The notes under the pieces are model-generated. The model made no database searches. It was given only the letters and a program-made list of their open reading frames with translations, and had not been told where the DNA came from. A DNA stretch of 64,000 nt from GWE2-51-13 sp041736705. GTDB lineage: Bacteria > Bacillota_I > Bacilli_A > Erysipelotrichales > Erysipelotrichaceae. How positions within the stretch are numbered: the stretch's first letter is position 1; every line of letters starts with the position of its first letter. Location: positions 1 to 64,000 of the forward strand of contig JBGSTC010000026.1 of the NCBI GenBank assembly GCA_041736705.1, written 5' to 3'. Of the stretch, positions 43,599-53,778 are shown one piece after another. Made by a program: the position numbers and the translations under genes.

Positions 43599-44503
43599 TG
43601 TGTTTCCTCCTGTGTCGCCCAGGCGAGAATCTGTTTTTCGAGTTGGTCCAGGGCGATCGGATCCAACGCATTCACCCAGGTCGCATCGCATTGGTGTTTA
43701 AACCACGTGATTTGACGTTTCGCGAATTGACGGGTATGGATGACGATGGCTTCGATCGTCTGGGAAAGTGTCGCTTTGCTTTCAAGGTATTCTTTCCATT
43801 CTTTGTATCCGATCCCCTGGAAGCTTTGGTATTCCCGGGTTTTGGGATACTCGAAGCAACGACGCACTTCTTCTTCCAATCCGTTCTCGATCATGGTTTG
43901 GACGCGTCGTTGGATGCGTTCATCCAAGATTTCGCGCGGGACATCCAGTACGACCATGGTAACATCGTAGATCGGTTTTTTTAACTGTTTTGCTTCACGT
44001 TCGGATTTGAGTTCCCCGCTCTTCGCGATCTCCAGGGCACGCAATACGCGTTTGCGATTGTTGGGATGGATGGATTTTGCGGATTCAGGGTCGAGGTCGA
44101 GCAGTCTCGCGTAGAGGGTTTCGTTGCTTTCGTCGCTGCTAGGAATCTCGTTCTCTTCTTCCGTGAAGTCATAGTCGAAAAGAACCGCCTTCAGATAGAG
44201 CCCGGTCCCCCCGACCAGGATCGGGATCTTCCCTTGGTCGTGGATGTCGGCGATCGCCGCACGTGCTTCCTGTTGGAAATCATAGACGCTATAGCGTTCG
44301 CTTAAATCACGGGTATCGATGCAATGGTGGAGGATCCCTTCCATTTCATCAAAGGAGAGTTTCGCCGAACCGATGTTGAGGTCGCGATAGACCTGGATAC
44401 TGTCACCCGAAATGATTTCGGTGTTTAGGGCATGGGCGAGACGCAATCCGAACGCAGACTTGCCGGTCGCTGTCGCGCCGGCGATGACGATTACTTTTTT
44501 CAT
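43595..44503 (-). CDS. miaA: tRNA dimethylallyltransferase
   Basis: Adds a dimethylallyl group to A37 of UNN-reading tRNAs, using DMAPP from the MEP pathway. 302 residues, with the P-loop GATATGKSAFGLRLA at 9-23, the ISGDSIQVYRDLNIGSAK segment and the VGGTGLYLKAVL motif. The start at 44503 has AAGGAG upstream and overlaps the mutL stop as ATGA; the longer frame to 44587 would lie in mutL. Operon with mutS, mutL and msrA. Confidence 0.95.
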   Translation of the reverse strand: MKKVIVIAGATATGKSAFGLRLAHALNTEIISGDSIQVYRDLNIGSAKLSFDEMEGILHHCIDTRDLSERYSVYDFQQEARAAIADIHDQGKIPILVGGTGLYLKAVLFDYDFTEEENEIPSSDESNETLYARLLDLDPESAKSIHPNNRKRVLRALEIAKSGELKSEREAKQLKKPIYDVTMVVLDVPREILDERIQRRVQTMIENGLEEEVRRCFEYPKTREYQSFQGIGYKEWKEYLESKATLSQTIEAIVIHTRQFAKRQITWFKHQCDATWVNALDPIALDQLEKQILAWATQEETQ

Positions 44504-46233
44504 CGGCCGAACTCCTTTAGCAATTGTTCCGAACTGATTTTGAGGAAGGTCGGACGCCCATGGGGACAATTGAAGGGTTGTCTGCACCGTGAGAGTTCGA
44601 TCAGGATATTCGCCATGTCCTGACGGGTCAAAGCTTGGTTGAATCGTACGGAAGCGTGGCAGGCCAAAGAGGCCAAGGCGTCTTGCCTTACCTTCTCCAG
44701 TATGATCGTCCGTTGGGATTCAAAGGAATCGATCAAATCGTTGAGAAACGCGGTTTCATCCACGTCGTGGAGCCAGATCGGAAGACTACGAACTAAGAGA
44801 CTGTTTCCGGAAAGTTGTTCGATGTGAATTTCCAGTTTCTTTAACAGGGTTTGAAGTTCGTCGAAGCGCGCGATGACGCTTGCTTTGGTCTCGATCAAGA
44901 TCGGTACCGTCAAGGTTTGGATCGAAGAGTTCTCATGGAGAAGCAGGTCTTGGAACTTCTCGTAGTTGACCCGTTCTTTCGCCGCGTGTTGGTCGACGAT
45001 ATACAATCCGTCGGAGGCACTGGCCAGGATATAGCGGCCATGCAATTGGGAAAGGACTTCCAAGTGCGGAAAAGCGTTGGCTTTTTGCGACTCTTGATCC
45101 GGTATATCCGTGTCTTTCACTTCGATCTTCTCTTCTCTCACTTCATAATTCACCGGAGTCTGCGGATAAAGATCGGGGTGGTCGACGCTGAAAAGCGGAT
45201 CTTGCACGACCCTCTCCTGGGTTTGAGGGAGTTTGATCGCAGGCGCCGCCATGTAGGAGCGCAGATACGCCGACAATTGGTCGACGATGAGGAAATAGAG
45301 TTGCTGTTCCTTGGAGAGACGGATCTCCCATTTGGAAGGATGGACGTTCACGTCGACCAAGGAGCTATCCATGCGGATATGCATCACAAGGATCGGGAAA
45401 CGGTCGGGGGAGAGGAAAGGACGATAGGCTTCCAGGATCGCCTTCTGGATTTGCCAGGAACGGATGATCCGGTGGTTGATGAAGATGAAGATGCCTTTAT
45501 TGTTGGAACGGGACTCGCTCGGCAGGATGAGCGCGCCTTCGATCGTGAAGTCATAATCGGCGGCCGAGAACTCCCTGGCCAACCGTGCGACCGGGTTGGA
45601 AAGCGTCCGTGCGATGCAATCGATCAATTGACCGTTGCCTGAAGTTTCCAAGACGGTTTTCTCGTCGCTGACCAATTTGAAAGCGACTTCGGGATAGCCG
45701 AGGGCGAACTTCTCGACCAAGTCGATGATGAGCGAGCCTTCGTATTGGGCGGTTTTGAGATGTTTCAATCGTGCCGGTGTTTTGCGGAACAGGTTTTCCA
45801 CGCGAAGTGTGGTTCCACGTGCACAAGCATGGGGACGGACCATCGTCCGTGTCCCGTAATCGATCTGTACGAACGTGGATTCATTTCCGTCCGACGTCGT
45901 AAGCGTCGTTTTACTGACGGAAGCGATGGAAGGCAGCGCTTCCCCTCTGAATCCAAGCGAATGTAGGGCGAAAAGATCGCTCTGCGATGCGATTTTACTG
46001 GTGGAATGACGTTCGAAGGCCGATAAAGCATCCGCACTATCCATCCCGACGCCGTTATCCTCGACTTCGATGCTTTCGATCCCGCCTTGTGTGATGCGGA
46101 TCGCGATATAGGTCGCATGCGCATCGATCGCATTCTCCACCAGTTCTTTGACGACGCCCATCGGACGCTCGACCACTTCGCCGGCTGCGATCATGTTGGT
46201 AAGATGTTCATCGAGACGTTTGATGATCGCCAT
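44500..46233 (-). CDS. mutL: DNA mismatch repair protein MutL
   Basis: Mismatch repair ATPase/endonuclease. 577 residues. N-terminal GHKL domain: ELVENAIDAHATYIAIR, DNGVGMDSADALSAF, and the TSK and GFRGEALPSIASVS motifs. The C-terminal domain keeps the endonuclease motif DQHAAKERVNYE (DQHAxxExxxxE), as in organisms without MutH. It is short for a MutL but complete. It starts 15 bases after mutS and overlaps miaA. Confidence 0.95.
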   Translation of the reverse strand: MAIIKRLDEHLTNMIAAGEVVERPMGVVKELVENAIDAHATYIAIRITQGGIESIEVEDNGVGMDSADALSAFERHSTSKIASQSDLFALHSLGFRGEALPSIASVSKTTLTTSDGNESTFVQIDYGTRTMVRPHACARGTTLRVENLFRKTPARLKHLKTAQYEGSLIIDLVEKFALGYPEVAFKLVSDEKTVLETSGNGQLIDCIARTLSNPVARLAREFSAADYDFTIEGALILPSESRSNNKGIFIFINHRIIRSWQIQKAILEAYRPFLSPDRFPILVMHIRMDSSLVDVNVHPSKWEIRLSKEQQLYFLIVDQLSAYLRSYMAAPAIKLPQTQERVVQDPLFSVDHPDLYPQTPVNYEVREEKIEVKDTDIPDQESQKANAFPHLEVLSQLHGRYILASASDGLYIVDQHAAKERVNYEKFQDLLLHENSSIQTLTVPILIETKASVIARFDELQTLLKKLEIHIEQLSGNSLLVRSLPIWLHDVDETAFLNDLIDSFESQRTIILEKVRQDALASLACHASVRFNQALTRQDMANILIELSRCRQPFNCPHGRPTFLKISSEQLLKEFGR

Positions 46234-46248
46234 GCTTTTCCCTCGTTT

Positions 46249-48762
46249 CTATTTTTGGAGTTTCTTCCATTCACTTAAATATCGTAATGCTTCCAGCGGC
46301 GTCGTATTGTCCACGTCGACGTGTTTCAATTGTTCGTCGATGGTTTCAAGGTGTTTGGGAACCCTGACCATTTCCACGATCTCCATGGTTTGCTGGACGA
46401 CGCGCTTCTTGCTCTCCAGTTCTTTGAGCAGGTGTTTCGCCCTTACCAGAACCGCATCGGGAAGTTTCGCCAATCGAGCGACGTTGACGCCATAGGACCG
46501 ATCGGATCTTCCGTGTTTCACGCGATAAAGGAAATGGACGTCGTCCCCTTCCTCGTGCACTTCCACATGGAGGTTCTTCACTTGGGAGAGCGATTGGTCA
46601 AGCTGGGTCAGTTCATGGTAGTGGGTGCTAAACAAGGTTTTGCATCCGATGACGGTCGCGATGTACTCGACGATCGCCTGTGCCAACGCCATTCCGTCAT
46701 AGGTGGACGTCCCCCGACCGATTTCATCGAAAAAGACCATGGATTGACGGGTCGCGTTGCTTAAGGCGAGGTTGGCTTCCGTCATTTCGACCATGAAGGT
46801 CGATTGACCTTGCATGATATCGTCGCTGGCCCCCATGCGGGTAAAGATCTTATCGATCAACGGGAAGGATGCTTTTTGCGCAGGCACCCAACATCCCATC
46901 TGCGCCAGGATGACGTTGAGGGCGACTTGACGCATATAGGTGCTCTTCCCGCCCATATTGGGTCCGGTGATTAGCAGAATCGGGGTTTCCTCGCTGATTT
47001 TACAGGAGTTGGAGACATATTTCGTATGTTTCTCCAAGATCGGATGTCTTCCTTCGACGATGTCCAATGCCTCGCCATCATGGAAGGTAGGACGGACATA
47101 GCCGGCTTGCTGTGACTTCTCGGCCAACGCAAGCAACACGTCGACTTCGCTGATCATTGCTCCGATACGTTGGATTTTCGCGATGTGATTGTTGATGTCT
47201 TCGATCAGTTCCAAAAACAACCTCGTTTCCAAACGTAGGGCTCTTTCTTCCGCATGCAAGATCGCATCTTCTTTTTCTTTCAGGAGAGGCGTGATGTATC
47301 TCTCCGCATTCGCCAAGGTCTGCTTGCGTACATACTCGAAGTCTTCTTTAACGAACGAGACATTCCCTTTTGAAACCTCGATGTAATACCCGAAAACCCG
47401 GTTGTAGCCGACCTTCAGGTTCTTGATCCCAGTTCGTTCTTTCTCCTGGTTCTCGAATTCAAGAATCCATTGCTTCCCGGAATGTTGGATGGTTCTCAGT
47501 TCATCCAGTTCTTGGTTGTATCCTTCACGGATGACATTCCCGTCTTTCAAGAACGCCGGAGGATTCTCGCTCAACGCTTTCTCCAGGGTCATCCGTAAGT
47601 CGTCGCATCCGTCGACCGAAATCAAGTCGGTGTAGATTTTATGTTTTCTCAACTCGTCTTGAAGGACGGGGACGGCGTTCAGAGTCCTTCGTAGGCGTAG
47701 GCAATCCTGGGGATTGGCGCTCCCGAACGCACTTTTCGCGATCAAGCGCTCCAAGTCGTAGCACCCTTTCAAGGTATTCGCCAAGCCATCGCGAAGCAGG
47801 ATGTCCTTCACCAACACCGCGATCCGGTCTTGGCGCAATGTGATCAAGGCTTTATCGCGCAGCGGTTGTTCGATCCAATTGCGAAGCAAGCGCGATCCCA
47901 TGGAAGTATGACAGGAATCCAAGAAGCGAAACAAGGTCTCGCTTTTCGAATTCGCCCGCAACGACTGGGTGAGTTCGAGATTCTGAAGCGTACTATAATC
48001 CATTTCCAAGATTTGATGACGGTTGTCGTCCTGAACCGGTTTCAGGTGCAACAACGATCGACGCTGCGTCGATTCGAGATATCGCAGTAAGCGACCATAG
48101 GTCGAACGTTTCAAGGGGTCGTCGATGTTTCCCAAGCGCTGGGTCGCCTCAGCGCTGAGTGATGCATCGTCGCAGAACGAAATCATCGCCCGGCCGAAGT
48201 CGCGCAATCGCAGTAGAATATTTTCCGGGAAATCGGTCGGCAGGACCAACTCCCGTATGTTGAACTTCAGGATGTGTTGTTTTAGAAGGGAGACTTTCGC
48301 ATCGAAGACGAGGACCTGGGTTTCCCCGCCGGCCAGTTCGCAGAACACCAAAAACATCTTCCCTGCGAAAACGGAGAGCGACGCGATGCGGACACTGTTC
48401 TTATCGTCGCTGACTTCATCCAGGATGGTTCCGGGGGTGACGACTTTGACCACATCCCGCTTCACCAAGCCGACGGCGACCGAAGGGTCTTCCATTTGTT
48501 CGACGATAGCGACCTTGTGTCCGTTGTCGACCAGTTTCTGGACATAGCCGGCGATCGCATGGTGAGGGACGCCGCACATCGGAGCGCGTCCGCTCTCTCC
48601 GGCAGGACGACCGGTCAACACGAGATCCAGTTCAAGGGATGCGATCTTGGCGTCTTCGAAAAACAATTCATAAAAATCGCCCAGGCGAAACATCACCAAC
48701 GCGTCTTGGTATTTTTCTTTGACTTCTTGATACTGTTTCATCATCGGGCTTAGCTTTTCCAT
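46249..48762 (-). CDS. mutS: DNA mismatch repair protein MutS
   Basis: Mismatch recognition ATPase. 837 residues. N-terminal domain with the mismatch-reading Phe and Glu in FRLGDFYELFFEDA, the central lever and clamp domains, and the ATPase domain with Walker A GPNMGGKSTYMRQVA near residue 605, VFFDEIGRGTSTYDG and STHYHELTQL. First gene of the mutS-mutL-miaA-msrA operon. Confidence 0.97.
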   Translation of the reverse strand: MEKLSPMMKQYQEVKEKYQDALVMFRLGDFYELFFEDAKIASLELDLVLTGRPAGESGRAPMCGVPHHAIAGYVQKLVDNGHKVAIVEQMEDPSVAVGLVKRDVVKVVTPGTILDEVSDDKNSVRIASLSVFAGKMFLVFCELAGGETQVLVFDAKVSLLKQHILKFNIRELVLPTDFPENILLRLRDFGRAMISFCDDASLSAEATQRLGNIDDPLKRSTYGRLLRYLESTQRRSLLHLKPVQDDNRHQILEMDYSTLQNLELTQSLRANSKSETLFRFLDSCHTSMGSRLLRNWIEQPLRDKALITLRQDRIAVLVKDILLRDGLANTLKGCYDLERLIAKSAFGSANPQDCLRLRRTLNAVPVLQDELRKHKIYTDLISVDGCDDLRMTLEKALSENPPAFLKDGNVIREGYNQELDELRTIQHSGKQWILEFENQEKERTGIKNLKVGYNRVFGYYIEVSKGNVSFVKEDFEYVRKQTLANAERYITPLLKEKEDAILHAEERALRLETRLFLELIEDINNHIAKIQRIGAMISEVDVLLALAEKSQQAGYVRPTFHDGEALDIVEGRHPILEKHTKYVSNSCKISEETPILLITGPNMGGKSTYMRQVALNVILAQMGCWVPAQKASFPLIDKIFTRMGASDDIMQGQSTFMVEMTEANLALSNATRQSMVFFDEIGRGTSTYDGMALAQAIVEYIATVIGCKTLFSTHYHELTQLDQSLSQVKNLHVEVHEEGDDVHFLYRVKHGRSDRSYGVNVARLAKLPDAVLVRAKHLLKELESKKRVVQQTMEIVEMVRVPKHLETIDEQLKHVDVDNTTPLEALRYLSEWKKLQK

Positions 48763-48815
48763 TCAAACACCTCTTGTCCCTTATTATACCAAAATCTGAC
48801 GTCCCTCTTGTAATA

Positions 48816-48845
48816 AAACTCCGTATCCTTGACGGAACGGAGTTT
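48816..48845 (-). terminator. Terminator after citF
   Basis: Minus strand AAACTCCGT (48845-48837), 12-base loop, ACGGAGTTT (48824-48816), then TATTAC; just after citF. Confidence 0.7.
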
Positions 48846-48849
48846 CAGT

Positions 48850-50364
48850 TTACTCTACTTGATCGATTTGACGGATGACATCGAGAATCGTACCGTCACG
48901 ATATTGACTCAAGGCGACGATTCTCCCAAGGTTTTGTGTTTTCTCCGGAATCCCGGTCAGTGCCAACGCACGTTGGTACAGGGTCTGGATATCGACGATG
49001 GGAAGGTTCGTCGTCGCTTTGAGATGGTCGATCAGAACTTGATGGCGGGGATGGATCGCAATCCCTCGATCAGTGACTAGGACGTCCACGGTTTCCCCGG
49101 GGGTCGTGATGGTCGTGACTTGGTCGACGACGACCGATATCCTGGAACTGACGAGTTTGGAGACGATGATGGCGAATTTCGCCCCGTAGGCCGTATCCGC
49201 GTGACCGCCGCTGCCGCCCATGATCCGTCCGTCGCTTCCGGTCGTGACGTTAACATTGAAATCAAGGTCGATCTCGGTCGCCCCGAGGATGACGAAATCC
49301 AGTTGGTTCACGATGTTGTCGGGATCGTGGATATCCGCGTACTTCGCCGCAGACATCTTGTGATGGTTGGGATTGCGTTTGATCGACTCGACCGCATCCA
49401 ATTCGAAACATTGGACGTCGTAAAGTTCTTCAAACACTCCGTCCTCCAACATTTTCACGAGATACGACGTGATACCGCCGCTGGCGAACTTCCCTTTGAT
49501 GTTTTCGTTAAGGCAAAGTGAATGGATTTCCTTGGCGACCGCCAATGAAATCCCTCCGGCTCCGGTTTGAAAGGTGAATCCGTTCTTCAATAATCCCGTC
49601 GCCTTCATGAACTCTGATGTCAATTTCGCGATGCGGAGTCCGACCGGATCCCGTGTGATCTGCGTCGTGCCGCTGACGATTCCGTTGGGGTCTCCGATCC
49701 GATCGACTTTCACGATATCATCGACACAGAAAGATGGGATTTCAGGATCAAGGACGTCGACAAGGAAATCGGTGACGGCGACGACCTGTTTCGCATACCA
49801 GGCATCCGCGATCGCATAGCCCAATACGCCGCAACTCGAGGGTCCCATGCTTCCAGTAATGTTTCCTTCCGGGCTACAGGCCGGAGCGGCGATGAAGGCG
49901 ATGTCGATCGGGGTTTCTTCGCTCATGATGCTTGTGGCACGATAGCCATGGGTCTGCAGTAGACAGACATCTTCCAATTTGCCTTCGCTGATCGCATCTG
50001 CGACGGGACCGGAGATGTAGCTCGCGATGATTCTAGTGATGGTTTTTTGCTCGATGAGCGAAACCAACGGCGCGTGGATGGGGAAAATCGAACTGGCGCA
50101 GATCGTGAGGTTCTTGACGCCCGATTTCGCCACTTCCGCCATGACCAGATTCATCACGAAGTCGCCGTTGCGTAAATGGTGGTGGAAGGAAAGGGTCATG
50201 TTGTCTTTGAGAGGCAAGGTTTTGATGAAGGATTCGAGGTCGTAATGGACTTTATCTTTTCGCTCTTCTTTTTGAAACTTTGTTTGTTTATATTCGATTC
50301 TTTCGATCGGTTGTAGACCAAGATAGGGATGTCCAGGGACATCGCGACCGAGTGTGTTCTTCAT
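48850..50364 (-). CDS. citF: Citrate lyase alpha subunit (citrate:ACP transferase)
   Basis: The alpha subunit of citrate lyase, swapping the acetyl-ACP thioester for citrate. 504 residues, with the CoA-transferase-like fold: ASSIFPIHAPLVSLIEQ, FIAAPACSPEGNITGSMGPSSCG, TGAGGISLAVAKEI and GGSGGHADTAYGAKFAIIVS. Last gene of the operon, overlapping citE by 4 bases (ATGA), with a terminator after it. Works with citD and citE in the cytoplasm. Confidence 0.96.
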   Translation of the reverse strand: MKNTLGRDVPGHPYLGLQPIERIEYKQTKFQKEERKDKVHYDLESFIKTLPLKDNMTLSFHHHLRNGDFVMNLVMAEVAKSGVKNLTICASSIFPIHAPLVSLIEQKTITRIIASYISGPVADAISEGKLEDVCLLQTHGYRATSIMSEETPIDIAFIAAPACSPEGNITGSMGPSSCGVLGYAIADAWYAKQVVAVTDFLVDVLDPEIPSFCVDDIVKVDRIGDPNGIVSGTTQITRDPVGLRIAKLTSEFMKATGLLKNGFTFQTGAGGISLAVAKEIHSLCLNENIKGKFASGGITSYLVKMLEDGVFEELYDVQCFELDAVESIKRNPNHHKMSAAKYADIHDPDNIVNQLDFVILGATEIDLDFNVNVTTGSDGRIMGGSGGHADTAYGAKFAIIVSKLVSSRISVVVDQVTTITTPGETVDVLVTDRGIAIHPRHQVLIDHLKATTNLPIVDIQTLYQRALALTGIPEKTQNLGRIVALSQYRDGTILDVIRQIDQVE

Positions 50365-51227
50365 TTTAGTTTCCCCGTCTTTCGCGCCAGGTCGACGATG
50401 TTTTGGGCACGTTGGATCACCGGGAGGTCGATCATTTTTCCATGAATCGAGAAGACCCCCAATCCCAAGGATAATGCCCGATCTCTTTCTTCAAGAATCT
50501 CGATCGCCGAATCGATTTCGCTTTGCGTCGGATCGAATACGGCATGGACGGCATCGATTTGGTTTGGATGGATGCAGGCTTTCGCGCTGAACCCCAGAGA
50601 TTTCGCATGGAGGGTATCCTTCACGAGCCCTTCTTGATCTTCCACATCCGTAAACGGAGTATCCATCGCCTGGATTGAGAACGCTCGTGCCGCCATGGCG
50701 ACCTTGGCTCTCGCATAATCGATTTCACGGCCTTCTTTGGTTCGTTTGATCCCCAAATCGGTCGTCAAATCTTCCGCCCCCAAGAGAACACATTCGATGC
50801 GTCGGCTAGAACGTAATGTTTCGACGATCGTTTCGATCCCATAGGCGGTTTCGACAATGATCATCAGTTTCACTTTCTTCGTGAGTTGCGTCTCTTCTTC
50901 GATCTCAACGATGAAGCGTTCGATTTCTTCCACATCATCTTCGCATGCTTTTGGAATCATGATCGCATCGGGATGAACAGGAACGATTTCACGCAGATCC
51001 TGCTTCCATTCCCCGGATGAAACAGGGTTGATCCGCACGACCACTTCCACGTTTCCGAAATCCAGAGTCTCGATCGCGTGCTTCACCAATAATCTCGCGC
51101 TATCTTTTTGATTTAGTGCGACGCTGTCTTCCAGATCGAAAATGATGCAATCGCTCCCCAGGATCGGTGCCGAGAGCAACATGGCCGGGTTGTTTCCCGG
51201 CATGAACAGTGCGCTGCGCCTCAACAT
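50361..51227 (-). CDS. citE: Citrate lyase beta subunit (citryl-ACP lyase)
   Basis: Cleaves citryl-ACP to acetyl-ACP and oxaloacetate with Mg2+. 288 residues, HpcH/HpaI aldolase fold: MLRRSALFMPGNNPAML, DCIIFDLEDSVALNQKDSAR, VVVRINPV, IVETAYGIETI, LLGAEDLTTDLGI and ACIHPNQIDAVH. Its start overlaps citD by 7 bases and its stop overlaps citF. Confidence 0.97.
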   Translation of the reverse strand: MLRRSALFMPGNNPAMLLSAPILGSDCIIFDLEDSVALNQKDSARLLVKHAIETLDFGNVEVVVRINPVSSGEWKQDLREIVPVHPDAIMIPKACEDDVEEIERFIVEIEEETQLTKKVKLMIIVETAYGIETIVETLRSSRRIECVLLGAEDLTTDLGIKRTKEGREIDYARAKVAMAARAFSIQAMDTPFTDVEDQEGLVKDTLHAKSLGFSAKACIHPNQIDAVHAVFDPTQSEIDSAIEILEERDRALSLGLGVFSIHGKMIDLPVIQRAQNIVDLARKTGKLK

Positions 51228-51487
51228 AGACTTCTTTCAACCGCACTTTCGATCCGCGCTTTGATCGTATAATCCAACGCACCCTTATCTTCCAAGTTCA
51301 AAATACAGGAAGTGATTCCTTTTTCATTCAAGGTTTGCATCGCGACTTTACGGATTTGTTTCCCGAATTGAAGCATGACCACGCTTTTCAAACGGATTTC
51401 AATCTCTTCTTTGGGATTGGGCAGAATCTGGACATAGATGTCGTTGGATTCCAGTGTCCCGGCTTGTGCGGGCTTTTCGATTCTCAT
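51221..51487 (-). CDS. citD: Citrate lyase gamma subunit (acyl carrier protein)
   Basis: The acyl carrier of citrate lyase. 88 residues. The prosthetic-group Ser is Ser14 in AGTLESNDIYVQI, the family's attachment site for the phosphoribosyl-dephospho-CoA group made by CitG and CitX. I chose the start at 51487 because it overlaps the citXG stop as ATGA and gives normal size; a longer frame to 51601 is not supported. Confidence 0.95.
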   Translation of the reverse strand: MRIEKPAQAGTLESNDIYVQILPNPKEEIEIRLKSVVMLQFGKQIRKVAMQTLNEKGITSCILNLEDKGALDYTIKARIESAVERSLC

Positions 51488-52758
51488 AGGTTTCCCTCCT
51501 TTGTTAGCGCTAAGTAGAGATAAATCACGATGGCCAAGACATCCGCGCTTCCGCCGCCGCTTAACTTGCGTGAGACGCACTCCTCGCTGAATGTTTGCCA
51601 TGCCTCTTCGTCTTGGTCGATATGCTTAGATGCTTGTTTCTGATACCAGTTTAATCCGTCCAATCCGCCGCGTTTCAATACCGTGGTATCTTGAAGCGTG
51701 CTCATGATATACAACAATGTCTTCACCATGGCATGGTTCATATCGTTTGTCCGACTCATTTCCTCCGTGAAAAACGGTTGATAATCATTGAGTACAGAGC
51801 TCATCCCATCCATCACCAAGCCTCTTATCCCGCCGATGCCATGGGATCGATGCCAACGTAAACCGACGGTCGTCGGTTGAAGTTCCTCGTTGAAGTCTTC
51901 TTTGATCGGCTCGGCCAGAGGTCGAATCGTCTGAGCTAAGTTTCTTCGATCCGGGTTGATCCGTAGGGCTGTGATCAGGATTAAGAAGAGGAAGATCGCG
52001 CCTTTGTGGGTGTTTTTCCCATGGGTCGAGCGAAACATCGCTTCTTCCATGGATTGGCCGATCGTGCGCAGCTTCGTAAATAGATGTGGATCGCCGATAT
52101 CCAACCCAACCACATCCTCGATGAATGGGGATAAAGCGTCGATGCTTGCGATGAACGTCTGTGCATCCATATCGTTGTGCGACCCGGTAGTGAACGGGGT
52201 CACCAAGCCGAACTTTGGCGAACAGCTCAGTTCCGCGAGTAGAGCGTATCTAAACATTTCACTCGTACTTGCTTTGACATACTCCAGAATTGACCGATGG
52301 TAAAAATCAATCAGTTCATGAAGGGGATGCCTTTGGGATCGGACACAAACCTGCGCGATCTCTTCGCAAAGGAAACACTTCCGCATTCCCATCCCCAAAT
52401 CGCTGCGATGATTGGCCTTGCGTAGGGTCAGTACATCGACGTCGACCAGTCGTCCTAAAGGATGACTCTCTTCCAAATCGACCATCCGCTGTTTTAGGGA
52501 CATCGGATTTTCTTCGAGGATCAAGTAACCCACCCTTCCCTCTGACGTCGTCGTCGATGTTTCATGGAGAACATTTGAAGAGGATCGGATGATCTGTTTC
52601 ATCGTCTCCACGACATAGAAGGTATCCGGCGTGTGCTTTTGATTCCCCGGGTAATTCGCCCGAACCACGACCAATGAATGTCCGTAACGTTCAAGGAGAC
52701 GACGTTGAAACGACGCCCTTTCTTCACGGTCGGATAGTACGTTAGTGTTTTCGGTCAT
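51484..52758 (-). CDS. citXG: CitX-CitG fusion: holo-citrate lyase synthase and triphosphoribosyl-dephospho-CoA synthase
   Basis: A 424-residue fusion. Residues 1-155 are CitX-like (RFxxxL segment, HPLGRLVDVDVL, RKCFLCEEIAQVCVRSQRH), which transfers the prosthetic group to citD. Residues 160-424 are CitG-like (LLAELSCSPKFGLVTPFTTGSHNDMDAQTF, THKGAIF, RHGGxGGIRG-type), which makes the group from dephospho-CoA and ATP. The two are separate in many bacteria but fused here. It overlaps citC by 17 bases and citD by 4. The start codon is less certain as the SD is weak. Confidence 0.9.
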   Translation of the reverse strand: MTENTNVLSDREERASFQRRLLERYGHSLVVVRANYPGNQKHTPDTFYVVETMKQIIRSSSNVLHETSTTTSEGRVGYLILEENPMSLKQRMVDLEESHPLGRLVDVDVLTLRKANHRSDLGMGMRKCFLCEEIAQVCVRSQRHPLHELIDFYHRSILEYVKASTSEMFRYALLAELSCSPKFGLVTPFTTGSHNDMDAQTFIASIDALSPFIEDVVGLDIGDPHLFTKLRTIGQSMEEAMFRSTHGKNTHKGAIFLFLILITALRINPDRRNLAQTIRPLAEPIKEDFNEELQPTTVGLRWHRSHGIGGIRGLVMDGMSSVLNDYQPFFTEEMSRTNDMNHAMVKTLLYIMSTLQDTTVLKRGGLDGLNWYQKQASKHIDQDEEAWQTFSEECVSRKLSGGGSADVLAIVIYLYLALTKEGNL

Positions 52759-53767
52759 GTTTCTTCAACTCGTCGATGACTTCCGTCGCGTTTTTCAGAT
52801 ATTCGAAGGTCGATGAAGGAACGTATTTCTCCAACTCTTCCCACTTGTCTTCTTTAAGAAGCCGACGGACGATCGAGGCGCTGATGATCCCTTGTTCATT
52901 GGATAAACGCGGGATAACCACGAGTTCGATCCCATAATCAGGCAGAATCCTCTTCATCGTCTCATTGTATTGGTTGGTCATCGGATCCAGGGGTTCTTCC
53001 CCGACGAATCGTTTCGTGATGTTGAGTTTTTTGAACCATTTCCCGAAAATCGTGACGTCGAGTGTTGCGTAGATCGCGAAGGAATTCTGAAGGTCCCGCA
53101 GGAAATAGTTGGGGAAGGTGGCTTGGCTGATGATGTATTTTCCCGACGGGATGAGGATGACATTGTTTAGGTGTTTGGTCCCCTCCTGAAACATCCTAAA
53201 GCGGTCTATGAAGGGAAAGGAAGACGCTTCTTCTTCGACCACGAAGATAAGGAGTTGTTGGACGGACTTCGCAGCGGTTTCGATCAGGTATTGGTGACCG
53301 AGGGTGAACGGGTTCCCGTTCATGACGATCGCTCCGTTCTCCTTGTCGCTAAGTCCATAGGTCTCATTTAGTCTACGGATATACTCCACTATCGTTTCCG
53401 GTCCTTTCTCCAAAAGAACCACCTCGTCACTCGCCGCGACGTCGTCATACCCAAGCGATCTGAAAATCTCACGATTGAAGATTGGGGTAAAAACGAAACT
53501 ATGGTCGTATCCCTCCTCAAACATCCGATACGTGACTTCCGTGAGAAGTTTCTGGCTGAACCCTTGGTTTTGATACGCAGAGTCGATCGCGAAGAACTTC
53601 AACACGTTTTTTAGTTTACAGGAAGAAGCGATGATCTTCCCTTGGTCAAGCAGGACGACGGCGAAATCGACTTCATCCAAGGTGAACGAGAAGCGTGACA
53701 GAAAAGAACGCAACGATTCACGTTGTCTTTCGTTCTCTAGGTTCAGGATGCGGAGGGTTTCGTCCAT
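52742..53767 (-). CDS. citC: [Citrate (pro-3S)-lyase] ligase
   Basis: Activates citrate lyase by acetylating the prosthetic thiol with acetate and ATP. 341 residues: a GNAT-like N-terminal domain (KFFAIDSAYQNQGFSQKLL) and a nucleotidyltransferase domain with GAIVMNGNPFTLGHQYLIETAA (HIGH-type) and a C-terminal GIISASIVRRLLKE (ISxS-type). It follows the malic-enzyme gene by 11 bases, with SD AGAGGA. Confidence 0.94.
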   Translation of the reverse strand: MDETLRILNLENERQRESLRSFLSRFSFTLDEVDFAVVLLDQGKIIASSCKLKNVLKFFAIDSAYQNQGFSQKLLTEVTYRMFEEGYDHSFVFTPIFNREIFRSLGYDDVAASDEVVLLEKGPETIVEYIRRLNETYGLSDKENGAIVMNGNPFTLGHQYLIETAAKSVQQLLIFVVEEEASSFPFIDRFRMFQEGTKHLNNVILIPSGKYIISQATFPNYFLRDLQNSFAIYATLDVTIFGKWFKKLNITKRFVGEEPLDPMTNQYNETMKRILPDYGIELVVIPRLSNEQGIISASIVRRLLKEDKWEELEKYVPSSTFEYLKNATEVIDELKKHDRKH

Positions 53768-53778
53768 ACTGTCCTCTG